A stretch of 51,354 nucleotides of DNA from positions 1 through 51,354 of the forward strand of contig CAKUGF010000014.1 of the NCBI GenBank assembly GCA_934654585.1. Reading direction: 5' to 3'. Positions 1 through 10,625 of this stretch are shown in pieces. The stretch comes from an uncultured Collinsella sp. (GTDB lineage Bacteria; Actinomycetota; Coriobacteriia; Coriobacteriales; Coriobacteriaceae). A program made the position numbers and the translations under genes. The notes beneath the pieces were generated by a model. The model was not told the origin of the DNA. It saw only the letters and a list, made by a program, of their open reading frames with translations, and ran no database searches. Every line of letters begins with the position of its first letter. The first letter of the stretch is position 1.

Positions 1-48
1 GATTCGTTACCACGGTCGTGCGCGAGAGCGCATGGAAGGGGAAGTATC

Positions 49-2799
<2,751 letters not shown>

Positions 2800-2839
2800 A
2801 GCAACGTTTCTCCTGCGTCTAACGTAGCCCCCCTTCATG

Positions 2840-2867
2840 CCGCCCGTCTCATTCGTGAGGCGGGCGG
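2840..2867 (+). terminator. Hairpin after ppdK
   Basis: A 12-bp stem (one G-T pair) closes on a TTCG tetraloop. The run after it is only TTGTC, so termination may be incomplete. Confidence 0.55.
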
Positions 2868-2913
2868 TTGTCATGTGCGGGTTTTGTCTTTTTGTCTGCG
2901 CAAAAAATAGTTC

Positions 2914-2941
2914 TTGCAGCGCAAACCAGCGCGTGTATACT
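2914..2941 (+). promoter_or_regulatory. Promoter of rplS
   Basis: TTGCAG (2914-2919) and TATACT (2936-2941) are separated by 16 bases, a good housekeeping sigma pattern, and lie just upstream of the rplS leader. Confidence 0.65.
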
Positions 2942-2962
2942 CGAATGCGTTTGTTCAACTAC

Positions 2963-2986
2963 GTGCCGGCCAAGGTGGTACGGCAC
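2963..2986 (+). promoter_or_regulatory. Hairpin in the rplS leader
   Basis: GTGCCG and CGGCAC arms form a 6-bp stem with an extra CCA/TGG pairing inside the loop, 13 bases before the Shine-Dalgarno of rplS. Ribosomal-protein leaders of this kind are known for L19 in other Gram-positives; whether this one binds L19 is an inference. Confidence 0.4.
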
Positions 2987-3010
2987 CTCTAGAAGAGTAA
3001 GGAATTGCAC

Positions 3011-3352
3011 ATGGATTACATCCGCGCAATCGAGCGCCAGCAGATCCGCGAGGACATCCCGCAGGTTCGCGTCGGCGACAACGTCAAGGTCCACTACCGC
3101 ATTAAGGAAGGCGACCGCGAGCGCATCCAGGTCTTCCAGGGCGACGTCATCCGCATGGCTGGTGCCGGTTCCCGCGAGACCTTCACCGTCCGCAAGATTT
3201 CCTTCGGTGTCGGTGTCGAGCGTACCTTCCCGCTCCACAGCCCCAAGATCGGCAAGCTCGAGGTTGTCCGTCATGGTCGCGTCCGTCGCGCCAAGCTGTA
3301 CTACCTCCGCGACAAGGTGGGCAAGGCTGCTCGTATTCCCGAGAAGCGCTAA
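3011..3352 (+). CDS. rplS: 50S ribosomal protein L19
   Basis: This 113-residue protein matches L19 throughout: the [11 protein letters not shown] start, [20 protein letters not shown], the VFQGDVI segment, and the basic C-terminus with [19 protein letters not shown]19 lies at the 30S-50S interface and supports bridge formation. The ATG at 3011 is preferred over an in-frame TTG six bases upstream, because AAGGA (2999-3003) is 7 bases from the ATG and family members begin MDYI. It is a single-gene unit here, with its own promoter and a terminator 34 bases after the stop. The usual neighbours rimM and trmD are not adjacent. Confidence 0.97.
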   Translation: MDYIRAIERQQIREDIPQVRVGDNVKVHYRIKEGDRERIQVFQGDVIRMAGAGSRETFTVRKISFGVGVERTFPLHSPKIGKLEVVRHGRVRRAKLYYLRDKVGKAARIPEKR

Positions 3353-3386
3353 GACGATCGCAGCGTCTGTCCGCTCATTTGGACAA

Positions 3387-3416
3387 AAGGGTCACCTTCG
3401 GGTGGCCCTTCTTTTT
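3387..3416 (+). terminator. rplS terminator
   Basis: A 10-bp stem AAGGGTCACC/GGTGGCCCTT with a TTCG loop is followed by CTTTTT, a textbook intrinsic terminator. Confidence 0.88.
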
Positions 3417-3444
3417 ACTGATTCGCATGCAAGGAGGCCCCGGT

Positions 3445-4233
3445 ATGGCCAACATGACAAGCTCGGTTTCGGCGTCCCAGGTGGCCGGCGAGCTGGCGAG
3501 TGCCACGTTTGAGGAGATTCCCGCACTCGTGGAGCATTATCGCGAGGACCCTCGCCAACAGGTCATCAAGGCCTGCGAACGCGCCATGAAGCGCCATGCC
3601 AAGGAGCTCGGCGAGCGCGAGCGCGTCAATGGCATGTACGAGCTGATGCGCGAGCTGGGTGGCGACGGCGTTGTCGTGGGCGTTGATGAGGTCGGACGTG
3701 GATCTGTGGCCGGTCCTCTGACGGTATGCGCGGTGTGCCTTCCCATGGAGCCGCGCGTTTGGGGCATCAACGATTCCAAAAAGCTCTCACCTGCCCGCCG
3801 CGAGCTGCTGGCCGTAAAGATTGCCGAGGTGGCGACCGCCATCGGATACTGTCATATTCCGCCGGCGGATATCGACGAGATGGGTATGGCACGCGCCATT
3901 CGCGCCGCCGTTGCGGGCGCCGTTGCCGATACGGGCCTTGAGCCGGATTGCGTGCTTATGGACGGCAACCCGTTGGGTGCCGTTCCCAATGAGCGCGACG
4001 TGGTCAAGGGCGACGCCAAGATTGCCTGCATCGCCGCGGCGTCCATTATGGCTAAGGTCACGCGTGACGAGATGATGGTCGAGTACGATGCCGAGTATCC
4101 CGAGTACCATTTGGCCGAGTCGAAGGGCTATGCGAGCCCCGAGCACATCGAGGCCATTCGCAAACATGGACTTTGTCCGCTGCACCGCGTGAGCTTTTGC
4201 GGAAACTTTCTGCAGACTGAACGGCTTTTCTAG
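3445..4233 (+). CDS. rnhB: Ribonuclease HII
   Basis: This 262-residue enzyme cleaves RNA in RNA/DNA hybrids and removes single ribonucleotides from DNA. The catalytic core begins with GVDEVGRGSVAGP (Asp81, Glu82); the remaining acidic residues are likely Asp173 in VLMDGN and Asp208 in AKVTRD. NDSKKLSPARR, the KGDAKIACIAAASI stretch and the GYASPEHIEAIRKHG tail are typical. About 70 residues of charged, helix-prone sequence precede the core, as in longer Gram-positive RNase HII proteins. The ATG is chosen because AAGGAGG (3431-3437) lies just upstream; a longer reading to 3379 would begin inside the rplS terminator. The downstream terminator is very strong. Confidence 0.95.
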   Translation: MANMTSSVSASQVAGELASATFEEIPALVEHYREDPRQQVIKACERAMKRHAKELGERERVNGMYELMRELGGDGVVVGVDEVGRGSVAGPLTVCAVCLPMEPRVWGINDSKKLSPARRELLAVKIAEVATAIGYCHIPPADIDEMGMARAIRAAVAGAVADTGLEPDCVLMDGNPLGAVPNERDVVKGDAKIACIAAASIMAKVTRDEMMVEYDAEYPEYHLAESKGYASPEHIEAIRKHGLCPLHRVSFCGNFLQTERLF

Positions 4234-4280
4234 GTCAATTGTGGAGACAGGGACCTCAGGGGTTTTACAAACCTGCTGGT

Positions 4281-4324
4281 AGCGGGCCATGCGCAACGCG
4301 ATTGTTGCGCATGGCCCGCTTTTT
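4281..4324 (+). terminator. rnhB terminator
   Basis: A perfect 17-bp stem (4281-4297 with 4304-4320) with a 6-base loop runs into CTTTTTG. Confidence 0.92.
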
Positions 4325-4331
4325 GTCGGCA

Positions 4332-4351
4332 TTTGGTCAGCTTTTGGTTTG
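4332..4351 (+). promoter_or_regulatory. Candidate competence box, copy A
   Basis: Two TTTGGT direct repeats start 11 bases apart inside a 20-bp block that recurs, 18/20 identical, at 33704-33723 before comEA. It ends 71 bases before yraN. No clear -10 box follows. The regulatory role is inferred from the shared position ahead of competence genes. Confidence 0.45.
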
Positions 4352-4422
4352 CTTCCGGTACTTACCCGCATGAAACGTGCCCTCATCATCGGGGCAATGC
4401 AGTGTGCGGGAAAGGAGACCCC

Positions 4423-4908
4423 ATGTGTGCCGCAAGCAAAAAGAGCAAGACGCAGCAGCTCAAGGAACGTTGGGAAGACGGCGAGCTCGACTGCGGGGCG
4501 ATTACGCCCGAGTTTATCAAGGCACTCAGCCCGCGCGAACTCGGCATGTTGGGCGAGCTGATCACCATCGATTACTTTAACGAGCGCGGCTACACCTTGC
4601 TGGAGCAGGGCTATCGCTGTACCGAGGGCGAGGCCGATCTGGTGCTGCTCGACGAACTCGATGACATCGTGGTGATGGCCGAGGTCAAGACGAGGCGTGT
4701 CGCCCTTGACTGCACCACGCGGGTCTTTCCCGAGGAGGCTGTGGATGCCCAAAAACAGCGTCGGTATCGTCGCATCGCGAGCTGCTATCTCATGGAGCAC
4801 TATCCGCTCAAGGCGATTCGCTTCGATGCCGTGGGCGTGACCATCCGCGGCGGGCATATCGCCGAGATCGAGCATCAGTACAACGCGTTCGATTGGCAGG
4901 TGTCGTGA
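4423..4908 (+). CDS. yraN: YraN/UPF0102 family nuclease-fold protein
   Basis: This 161-residue protein has the UPF0102 pattern GELITIDYFNERGY, then EGEADLVLLDE and MAEVKTRR, which together give the E-D-ExK residues of the restriction-endonuclease-like fold. Members are widely conserved beside comM/dprA or rnhB; their molecular role is unsettled, with a nuclease or DNA-processing function suspected. The ATG at 4423 is chosen because AAAGGAGA (4411-4418) stands 4 bases before it; upstream in-frame starts lie next to the rnhB terminator. The stop overlaps the comM start (ATGA), which suggests translational coupling. It is the first gene of the comM-dprA unit and carries the candidate competence box in its leader. 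Confidence 0.85.
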   Translation: MCAASKKSKTQQLKERWEDGELDCGAITPEFIKALSPRELGMLGELITIDYFNERGYTLLEQGYRCTEGEADLVLLDELDDIVVMAEVKTRRVALDCTTRVFPEEAVDAQKQRRYRRIASCYLMEHYPLKAIRFDAVGVTIRGGHIAEIEHQYNAFDWQVS

Positions 4909-6431
4909 TGGCTTTCGATACCTTCGCCGTCCACGCCGCCTGTATTCGCGGCGTCGAGGCAATTCCCGTTACCGTCGAGGTCTCGCTTGCCGGGGGCGTC
5001 CCGGGCATTCAGATGCTCGGTATTCCCAGTATGGAAGTAATGGAATCGCGTGGGCGCATCCGGTGCGCCATGCGCTCAGCCGGTTTTGAGATTCCGCGGT
5101 CGGGCATTACCGTCAATCTGGCACCCGGCGATATCCGTAAAACCGGCAGTGGTTTTGACCTGCCGATTGCCATCGCGGTGTTGGCAGCCGACGGGCAGAT
5201 TCCCCGCGACAACCTCGATCGCTGCCTTATTGCGGGCGAGCTTGGCCTGGACGGCACGGTGCTGCCTGTCAAGGGCGAGGTGGCGTTCCAGCTGCTGGCG
5301 CGTGATATGGGGCTTTCCTTTATCGCCGGCAAGTCCGATCAGCATGTGCCGCTCGCGGGCGTGGACTGCGGGTTTATCGGCCACCTGTCGCAACTTGCCC
5401 AGGGCATGGGTGAGGCTGCACGACATTATCTGGACTCCGAGGGCGTGGAGGCCACCTTTGAGCCCGAACTCGATTATGCCGACGTCTTGGGGCAGGAAGT
5501 CGCCAAACGTGGCATGGCGCTTGCGGCGGCAGGTGAGCTCGGCTTGCTCATGATCGGCTCGCCCGGTTCGGGCAAGACGATGCTCGCGCGGCGCATGACC
5601 GGCATTTTGCCCGAGCTATCCCTCGAGGACCAGCAGGAAGCGTTGTGCATCCATTCGGTGCTGGGAGAGAACATCGACGGGTTGCTGGCAGGACACCGAC
5701 CATTTCGCAGCCCGCACCACAGCATTTCGACTGCGGGCCTTATCGGCGGCGGACGCCCGGTGCATCCGGGCGAGATCAGCCTGGCGCATGGCGGCGTGCT
5801 CTTTTTGGACGAGCTTGCCGAGTTTCCCACCGGCGTGTTGCAGACGCTTCGTCAGCCTATCGAGCGCGGCTACGTCAAGATCGTGCGTGTCGACGGCGCC
5901 TTTACCTTCCCGTCGCGCTTTCAGTTGTTGGCCGCGAGCAATCCCTGCCCCTGCGGCTTTTTGGGCGATCGCGAGGTCCCGTGTCGCTGCTCGGCCTCGA
6001 TGGTCGAGCGCTACCGGTCCAAGCTGCGCGGTCCCTTGGCCGACCGTATCGACATGATGCTCGACGTGACCCGCCCCGACCCTCAGATAATTATCGAGGG
6101 CGCGGAGGGCATGTCGTCGGCCGAGCTGCGCGACTACGTCGTACGCGGCAGGGCCTTTCGCGCGTGGCGTGAGGCCCGCATGGACGATGCGGATACCGAG
6201 GCCGAAGATGATGAGTCGCGCTCCATTGACGGCGTCGTGTCGACCTTTGCGCTCGACGATGCGGCGGAGAAGTGCGTGCTGGGCCTGTCGAAGCGCACGC
6301 ATCTCACGGGCCGCGGTATCGTGCGCCTGGTGCGTATCGCGCGCACGATCGCCGATGTCGCCGAAAGCGAGCGGGTGATCCAGGATCATGTGCTCGAGGC
6401 TGCGATGTACCAGGGGAGGAGGGACCAATAA
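4908..6431 (+). CDS. comM: ComM-type magnesium-chelatase-like AAA+ ATPase
   Basis: This 507-residue protein belongs to the YifB/ComM family, hexameric AAA+ helicases that promote branch migration when transforming DNA recombines with the chromosome. The N-terminal domain is Lon-protease-like in fold (about 1-180; LAPGDIRKTGSGFDLPIA). The ATPase core has Walker A GSPGSGKT (217-224) and Walker B GGVLFLDE (295-302). A cysteine cluster CPCG...CRC (about 347-361) is typical of the family, and the Mg-chelatase C-terminal helical domain ends the protein. The start is the ATG overlapping the yraN stop. The stop overlaps the dprA ATG (TAATG), so yraN, comM and dprA form one coupled unit. Confidence 0.94.
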   Translation: MAFDTFAVHAACIRGVEAIPVTVEVSLAGGVPGIQMLGIPSMEVMESRGRIRCAMRSAGFEIPRSGITVNLAPGDIRKTGSGFDLPIAIAVLAADGQIPRDNLDRCLIAGELGLDGTVLPVKGEVAFQLLARDMGLSFIAGKSDQHVPLAGVDCGFIGHLSQLAQGMGEAARHYLDSEGVEATFEPELDYADVLGQEVAKRGMALAAAGELGLLMIGSPGSGKTMLARRMTGILPELSLEDQQEALCIHSVLGENIDGLLAGHRPFRSPHHSISTAGLIGGGRPVHPGEISLAHGGVLFLDELAEFPTGVLQTLRQPIERGYVKIVRVDGAFTFPSRFQLLAASNPCPCGFLGDREVPCRCSASMVERYRSKLRGPLADRIDMMLDVTRPDPQIIIEGAEGMSSAELRDYVVRGRAFRAWREARMDDADTEAEDDESRSIDGVVSTFALDDAAEKCVLGLSKRTHLTGRGIVRLVRIARTIADVAESERVIQDHVLEAAMYQGRRDQ

Positions 6432-7363
6432 TGGATGAGGGGACCTTTGAACTGCATCCCGGCGATGCGTTGTATCCCAAGACCGTTCTGGAGCTTTCGG
6501 ATGTGCCCCGGACGCTCTATGTGCGCGGGGATCCCACGGTGCTATCGACGCCCGCGCTTTCCATTATCGGTGCTCGCAAGGCCTCGCCCTATGGCCTTGC
6601 CGTGGCGGAGCTTGCGGCAAAGGTGGCGGTTGAGGCGGGGGTGACGGTGGTCTCGGGCGGTGCGGTCGGCTGCGACCAGGCATCGGGCTGGGCTGCGGTC
6701 AATGCCGGGGGTAAGCATGTCGTGGTGCTGGGGACAGGTGCCGATGTGGTCTACCCGCGCTCGAGTGCGGGGCTTATCACGCGCACGCTCGATACGGGCG
6801 GCGCGATTGTGTCGATTTCGCCATGGGGGATGGGGCCGCGTAAGTTCGCCTTTCCGCGGCGTAATCGCGTGATCGCCGCCCTGTCGCAGGCGCTCTTTGT
6901 TTCCGAGGCGGGCATGCCCTCGGGTACGTTCTCGACGGCCGAGGCCGCTATGGACTTGGGGCGCGAACTGCTCGCGGTGCCGGGCTCCATCCTGTCGCCC
7001 GAGTCGCGCGGCACCAACTACCTCATCGCCAACGGAGCCTGCTGCATCATCGACGAGGAGTCTATCGAGATGGCCATCTCGCGTATTTACGGCACCCTGC
7101 GCTACTCGCGCCCCGACGCGCCCGGTATCGCGGACCTCGACCCCGCGCAGCAAGCCGTGATGCACGCGCTGATCGCCTCGCCGCTCAAGGTCGACGACAT
7201 CGCCGCGCTCGTCTCGCTCGATGCCGTCGGCGTGCTTAAGCTCTTGGGTTCGCTCGAGCTCGAGGGACTTATCGAGCGGATGATGGATGGAAGGTATGCG
7301 CCCTCAAAGTTTGCCCTTCACGCTCAGACACCCTTCGGTCACAATGGAAAACGTGTCAATTAG
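6431..7363 (+). CDS. dprA: DNA-processing protein DprA (Smf)
   Basis: This 310-residue protein is a DprA, which protects incoming single-stranded DNA and loads RecA during transformation. The Rossmann-like core shows SIIGARKASPYG (about 44-55), VVSGGAVGCDQASG (73-86), FPRRNRVIAALS, SGTFSTAEAA and SRGTNYLIANGA. A short winged-helix-like C-terminus follows (about 235-300). The SGG-x-x-G-x-D segment departs from the common SGLARGID-AAH form, and no N-terminal SAM domain is evident. GGGGAGGAGGG (6413-6423) upstream and the overlap with the comM stop support this ATG. Unlike in Bacillus, no topA lies between dprA and trmFO. Confidence 0.9.
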   Translation: MDEGTFELHPGDALYPKTVLELSDVPRTLYVRGDPTVLSTPALSIIGARKASPYGLAVAELAAKVAVEAGVTVVSGGAVGCDQASGWAAVNAGGKHVVVLGTGADVVYPRSSAGLITRTLDTGGAIVSISPWGMGPRKFAFPRRNRVIAALSQALFVSEAGMPSGTFSTAEAAMDLGRELLAVPGSILSPESRGTNYLIANGACCIIDEESIEMAISRIYGTLRYSRPDAPGIADLDPAQQAVMHALIASPLKVDDIAALVSLDAVGVLKLLGSLELEGLIERMMDGRYAPSKFALHAQTPFGHNGKRVN

Positions 7364-7377
7364 AAAGGTGTTTGCAG

Positions 7378-8715
7378 ATGCAGTTCGATCAGGTGACGGT
7401 TATCGGTGGCGGTCTGGCGGGTTCGGAATGCGCGATCCAGCTGGCAGATCGCGGGTTTGCCGTAAAGCTGTGCGAGATGCGTCCCCAGGTGAGCTCCCCG
7501 GCTCACCATACCGATCATCTGGCCGAGCTCGTCTGTTCCAACTCGTTTAAGTCGACCCGTCCGGATTCTGCGGCGGGCTTGCTCAAGGCCGAGCTCGAGC
7601 GCATGGGCTCAGTTCTGCTCGATTGCGCCCATCGCGCGGCCGTTCCCGCCGGCGGCGCCCTGGCGGTCGACCGTGTCAAGTTTTCCGAGCTTGTCGAGGC
7701 CGAGGTTGCCGCACGCCCCAACATTGAGGTCGTTCACGGCGAGGTCACGCAGATTCCCGAGGGTCATGTGGTCATTGCCGCCGGTCCTCTGTGCTCGCCG
7801 GCGCTGAGCGAAGAGGTCATGAAGCTCGTCGGCGGCGACGCTCTGGCGTTCTTTGATGCCGCGGCCCCGATCGTCGACGCTTCCACGCTCGATATGGACG
7901 TGCTGTTCTCGCAGTCGCGCTACGAGGAGCAGGGGGGCGGTGACTATCTCAATGCTCCGCTCAACAAGGAGGAGTACGAGGCCTTTATCGAGGCGCTCAC
8001 CACGGCCGACCGTGTGGTGCTCAAGGACTTTGAGGGCGGTGACCTATTCCAGGCCTGCCAGCCCGCCGAGGAGGTTGCGCGCACCGGCAAGGATGCCATC
8101 CGCTTTGGCGCCATGAAGCCCGTCGGACTCACCGACCCGCGTACCGGACGTCGTCCCTGGGCGGCGATTCAGCTGCGCGCCGAAAACAAGGAGAAGACCG
8201 CCTATAACCTGGTGGGCTTCCAGACCAACCTGACCTTCGGCGAGCAAAAGCGCGTCTTCCATATGGTGCCGGGCCTGGAGAACGCCGAGTTCTTCCGCTA
8301 CGGCGTCATGCATCGCAATACCTTTGTCGACGCCCCGCACGTGCTCGACGGCACTTTTGCCGTGCCCGGCACGAGCGTGCGCCTTGCCGGCCAGATCACC
8401 GGCACCGAGGGGTACATGGAAGCGGTTGCGACCGGTCTGCTCGCGGCGCTCAACACCTACGCCGAGGCTATCGGGGCCGCGGGCGTCGAGCTACCGCGCG
8501 TTGGCGCCCTGGGCGCGCTCGTGGGCTATGCGACCGATCCGGCGACGGTTGGCTACCAGCCCATGCACGTTAACTTTGGCCTGGTGCCGCCGCTCGAGGA
8601 CGGCAAGCGCCGCAGCAAACGCGATCGCTACCAGGCCTATGCGGACCGCGCCCTCGAGGCCCTCGATGCCTACCTGGCCACGCGCCCCGATCTGTTTGGA
8701 GGCGACCGGTCATAG
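7378..8715 (+). CDS. trmFO: Methylenetetrahydrofolate-tRNA-(uracil-54) methyltransferase
   Basis: This 445-residue flavoprotein makes 5-methyluridine at tRNA position 54 using methylene-THF and FADH2. The dinucleotide motif VTVIGGGLAGSECA opens the protein. CSNSFKS, the GPLCSPALS stretch, ETGEEL-family segments such as ARTGKDAIRFGAMKPVGL, and the C-terminal GQITGTEGYMEA and MHVNFGLVPPL are characteristic of TrmFO rather than the related GidA/MnmG. The ATG at 7378 is preferred to a TTG two codons upstream because GAAAGGTG ends 7 bases before it. Its stop (TAG 8713-8715) overlaps the proposed AUA start of xerC. Confidence 0.95.
   Translation: MQFDQVTVIGGGLAGSECAIQLADRGFAVKLCEMRPQVSSPAHHTDHLAELVCSNSFKSTRPDSAAGLLKAELERMGSVLLDCAHRAAVPAGGALAVDRVKFSELVEAEVAARPNIEVVHGEVTQIPEGHVVIAAGPLCSPALSEEVMKLVGGDALAFFDAAAPIVDASTLDMDVLFSQSRYEEQGGGDYLNAPLNKEEYEAFIEALTTADRVVLKDFEGGDLFQACQPAEEVARTGKDAIRFGAMKPVGLTDPRTGRRPWAAIQLRAENKEKTAYNLVGFQTNLTFGEQKRVFHMVPGLENAEFFRYGVMHRNTFVDAPHVLDGTFAVPGTSVRLAGQITGTEGYMEAVATGLLAALNTYAEAIGAAGVELPRVGALGALVGYATDPATVGYQPMHVNFGLVPPLEDGKRRSKRDRYQAYADRALEALDAYLATRPDLFGGDRS
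8698..8702 (+). promoter_or_regulatory. Shine-Dalgarno that points to a non-AUG start for xerC
   Basis: GGAGG lies inside the end of trmFO, 9 bases before the AUA at 8712. The only ATG/GTG/TTG in the xerC frame, GTG 8790, is 87 bases away and has no comparable site. Confidence 0.55.
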
Positions 8716-9632
8716 CCTTTGACCTGTACGACACCGTCGACTCGTTTATCGCTTATATCGCACGCGTCGAGGGGCTTTCTCCCAATACGGTGACCGCCTA
8801 CGCATCGCGGCTGGAGCGCTTTGCGGCCTGGTGCAAACGTACATGCACCGACGCGCGCGCGGCTGACGTGCGTACCGTTCGCACGTATTTGGCCGAGCTC
8901 TCGCGAGAGCAGGTGGCACCCCGCACGCTTGCGGCGCATCTTTCGGCCATCCGATCGCTCTATCGCTGGATGGCTGCCGAGGGCATTGTGGAGGGCGATG
9001 TGGTCTCGGCGATTTCCTCGCCCAAACTCCCGCGTGATCTGCCCGGTGTGCTGACGACCCAACAGGTGGAGGCGCTCCTCAAAACCCCCGACACCGCGAC
9101 GCCCGCGGGGTTGCGCGATGCGGCGATGCTCGAGCTGCTTTATGCCTCCGGTGCGCGCATCTCGGAGCTTTCGGCGCTCAATATAGAGTCCATTGACTGG
9201 TCAGAGCGCACGCTGCGGCTGTGGGGTAAGGGGAGCAAGGAACGCATCGTCCCCCTGTATCGCCGCGCACTCGAGGCGACTCGCACCTATGTCGAAGAGG
9301 GGAGACCGGCACTGCTCGCCCAGGCAAAGCATCGCGATGCCGCGAGCGGTCTGCATCCGCTGTTTATCTCGGCGCGCGGCAACCGCATGGGCGCCGCCAT
9401 GCTCAGGCGACGCTTTCATATGTTGGCGACGCTCGCCGGCATTCCGGCGGACATCGCCCCGCATGCGATGCGCCACACGTTTGCGACCGATCTGCTCGAG
9501 GGTGGCGCGGACCTGCGTTCGGTGCAGGAACTGCTGGGACACGCGAGCCTGTCCACGACGCAGATCTATACGCATCTCACGCCCGATCGGCTTAAGCGCG
9601 CCGTTGCTCAGGCCCATCCCCGTGGCGAGTAG
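8712..9632 (+). CDS. xerC: Tyrosine recombinase XerC-type, probable AUA start
   Basis: This is a Xer family site-specific recombinase that resolves chromosome dimers. With the start at AUA 8712 it has 306 residues, close to the usual ~298. The N-terminal SAM-like DNA-binding domain has FIAYIARVEGLSPNTVTAY at about 12-30, at the same offset as in E. coli XerD. The catalytic set is Arg149 (SGARISEL), Lys176 (GKGSKER), His251 and Arg254 (HAMRHTF), His277 (GHASLS) and nucleophile Tyr286 (TQIYTHL). Starting instead at GTG 8790 would remove 26 residues of the conserved N-terminal helix. XerC versus XerD is assigned from the trmFO neighbourhood. The body of the gene is secure; the start codon is inferred. 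Confidence 0.88.
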   Translation: MAFDLYDTVDSFIAYIARVEGLSPNTVTAYASRLERFAAWCKRTCTDARAADVRTVRTYLAELSREQVAPRTLAAHLSAIRSLYRWMAAEGIVEGDVVSAISSPKLPRDLPGVLTTQQVEALLKTPDTATPAGLRDAAMLELLYASGARISELSALNIESIDWSERTLRLWGKGSKERIVPLYRRALEATRTYVEEGRPALLAQAKHRDAASGLHPLFISARGNRMGAAMLRRRFHMLATLAGIPADIAPHAMRHTFATDLLEGGADLRSVQELLGHASLSTTQIYTHLTPDRLKRAVAQAHPRGE

Positions 9633-9681
9633 AAAGTGGTTCACGCGCTGAGTCGCCAAGGTGTGTGGTTTTGATTGCGGG

Positions 9682-9710
9682 TTGGCAGGACGAGGTAATC
9701 CTGCTATCAT
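9682..9710 (+). promoter_or_regulatory. Promoter of rpsB-tsf
   Basis: TTGGCA (9682-9687) and TATCAT (9705-9710) with a 17-base spacer, immediately after xerC. This implies a leader of roughly 135 bases. Confidence 0.75.
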
Positions 9711-9717
9711 TCATCGG

Positions 9718-9851
9718 GTTGCTTCACGGCAACAGGTTTTTATCACGCACGCGCGGCTACTTCATACCGTGGTGCCCGGGCTTTGGTAGCACATGTCCGG
9801 GTTGGTTTTGGAGGATGACCCCGCGCGGAGGCAAACCACAGGAGGTTTAAC
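9718..9851 (+). promoter_or_regulatory. Long rpsB 5' leader
   Basis: About 134 untranslated bases precede rpsB. Arms CCCGG (9775-9779) and CCGGG (9797-9801) can pair, and G/T-rich stretches before the Shine-Dalgarno could fold further. Feedback control by S2 is known in other bacteria; nothing here proves it. No other gene is visible in the interval. Confidence 0.35.
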
Positions 9852-10580
9852 ATGGCTACCAAGATTAATATCCGCACCCTGCTCGAGGCCGGCTGCCACT
9901 TCGGTCACCAGACCCGTCGCTGGAACCCCAAGATGAAGCCGTTCATCTTCGGTGAGCGCAACGGCATCTACATCCTCGACCTCAAGCAGACCATCCTCGA
10001 CGCCGACCAGGCCTACACCTTCGTCAAGAACGTCGCCAAGGGTGGCAACGTGCTGTTCGTCGGCACCAAGAAGCAGGCTCAGGAGGCCGTCAAGAACGCC
10101 GCTGAGCGCGCCAACATGCCTTACATCAACCAGCGTTGGCTCGGCGGTATGCTGACCAACTTCGTGACCATCCGCTCCCGCATCAACCGCATGGAGGAGC
10201 TCGAGGCCATGGTCGAGGACGGTCGCATGGCTGTTCTGCCCAAGAAGGAGCAGGCTGTTCTGGGTAAGGAGCTCGCTAAGCTCCAGACCAACCTCGGTGG
10301 CGCCCGCGATATGAAGGGTCTGCCCCAGGCTCTCTTCGTCATTGACACCAAGCGCGAGGAGAACGCCATCAAGGAGGCCCAGCGCCTGAACATCCCCGTC
10401 GTCGCTCTGATCGACACCAACTCCGATCCCGACGAGGTCGAGTACGGCATCCCCTGCAACGATGACGCTATCTCCGCTGTCACCCTTATGTGCGAGCTCA
10501 TGGCCGACGCCTGCCTCGCTGGCTCCGGCAAGGAGCAGGTCTCCGAGGCCGAGATGGCCGCTGAGCCCAAGGCCGAGTAA
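9852..10580 (+). CDS. rpsB: 30S ribosomal protein S2
   Basis: This 242-residue protein is S2, a late-assembling 30S protein that recruits S1-type mRNA-binding proteins in some species. Landmarks are [20 protein letters not shown], the [10 protein letters not shown] segment, [11 protein letters not shown], and [27 protein letters not shown]. The acidic tail is short. AGGAGGT (9840-9846) precedes the ATG. It is co-transcribed with tsf, 45 bases downstream, the classical rpsB-tsf pair. Confidence 0.98.
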   Translation: MATKINIRTLLEAGCHFGHQTRRWNPKMKPFIFGERNGIYILDLKQTILDADQAYTFVKNVAKGGNVLFVGTKKQAQEAVKNAAERANMPYINQRWLGGMLTNFVTIRSRINRMEELEAMVEDGRMAVLPKKEQAVLGKELAKLQTNLGGARDMKGLPQALFVIDTKREENAIKEAQRLNIPVVALIDTNSDPDEVEYGIPCNDDAISAVTLMCELMADACLAGSGKEQVSEAEMAAEPKAE

Positions 10581-10625
10581 ATCAGTCTTAGTTAATTCTT
10601 TTTCATCTCTTTGAAAGGAACCACA

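Noticed and set aside
3379..3444. Longer N-terminus for rnhB
   Set aside because: It would begin inside the rplS terminator; AAGGAGG stands directly before ATG 3445.
4333..4422. Longer N-terminus for yraN from TTG 4333
   Set aside because: It would start next to the rnhB terminator and cover the candidate regulatory box; AAAGGAGA marks ATG 4423.
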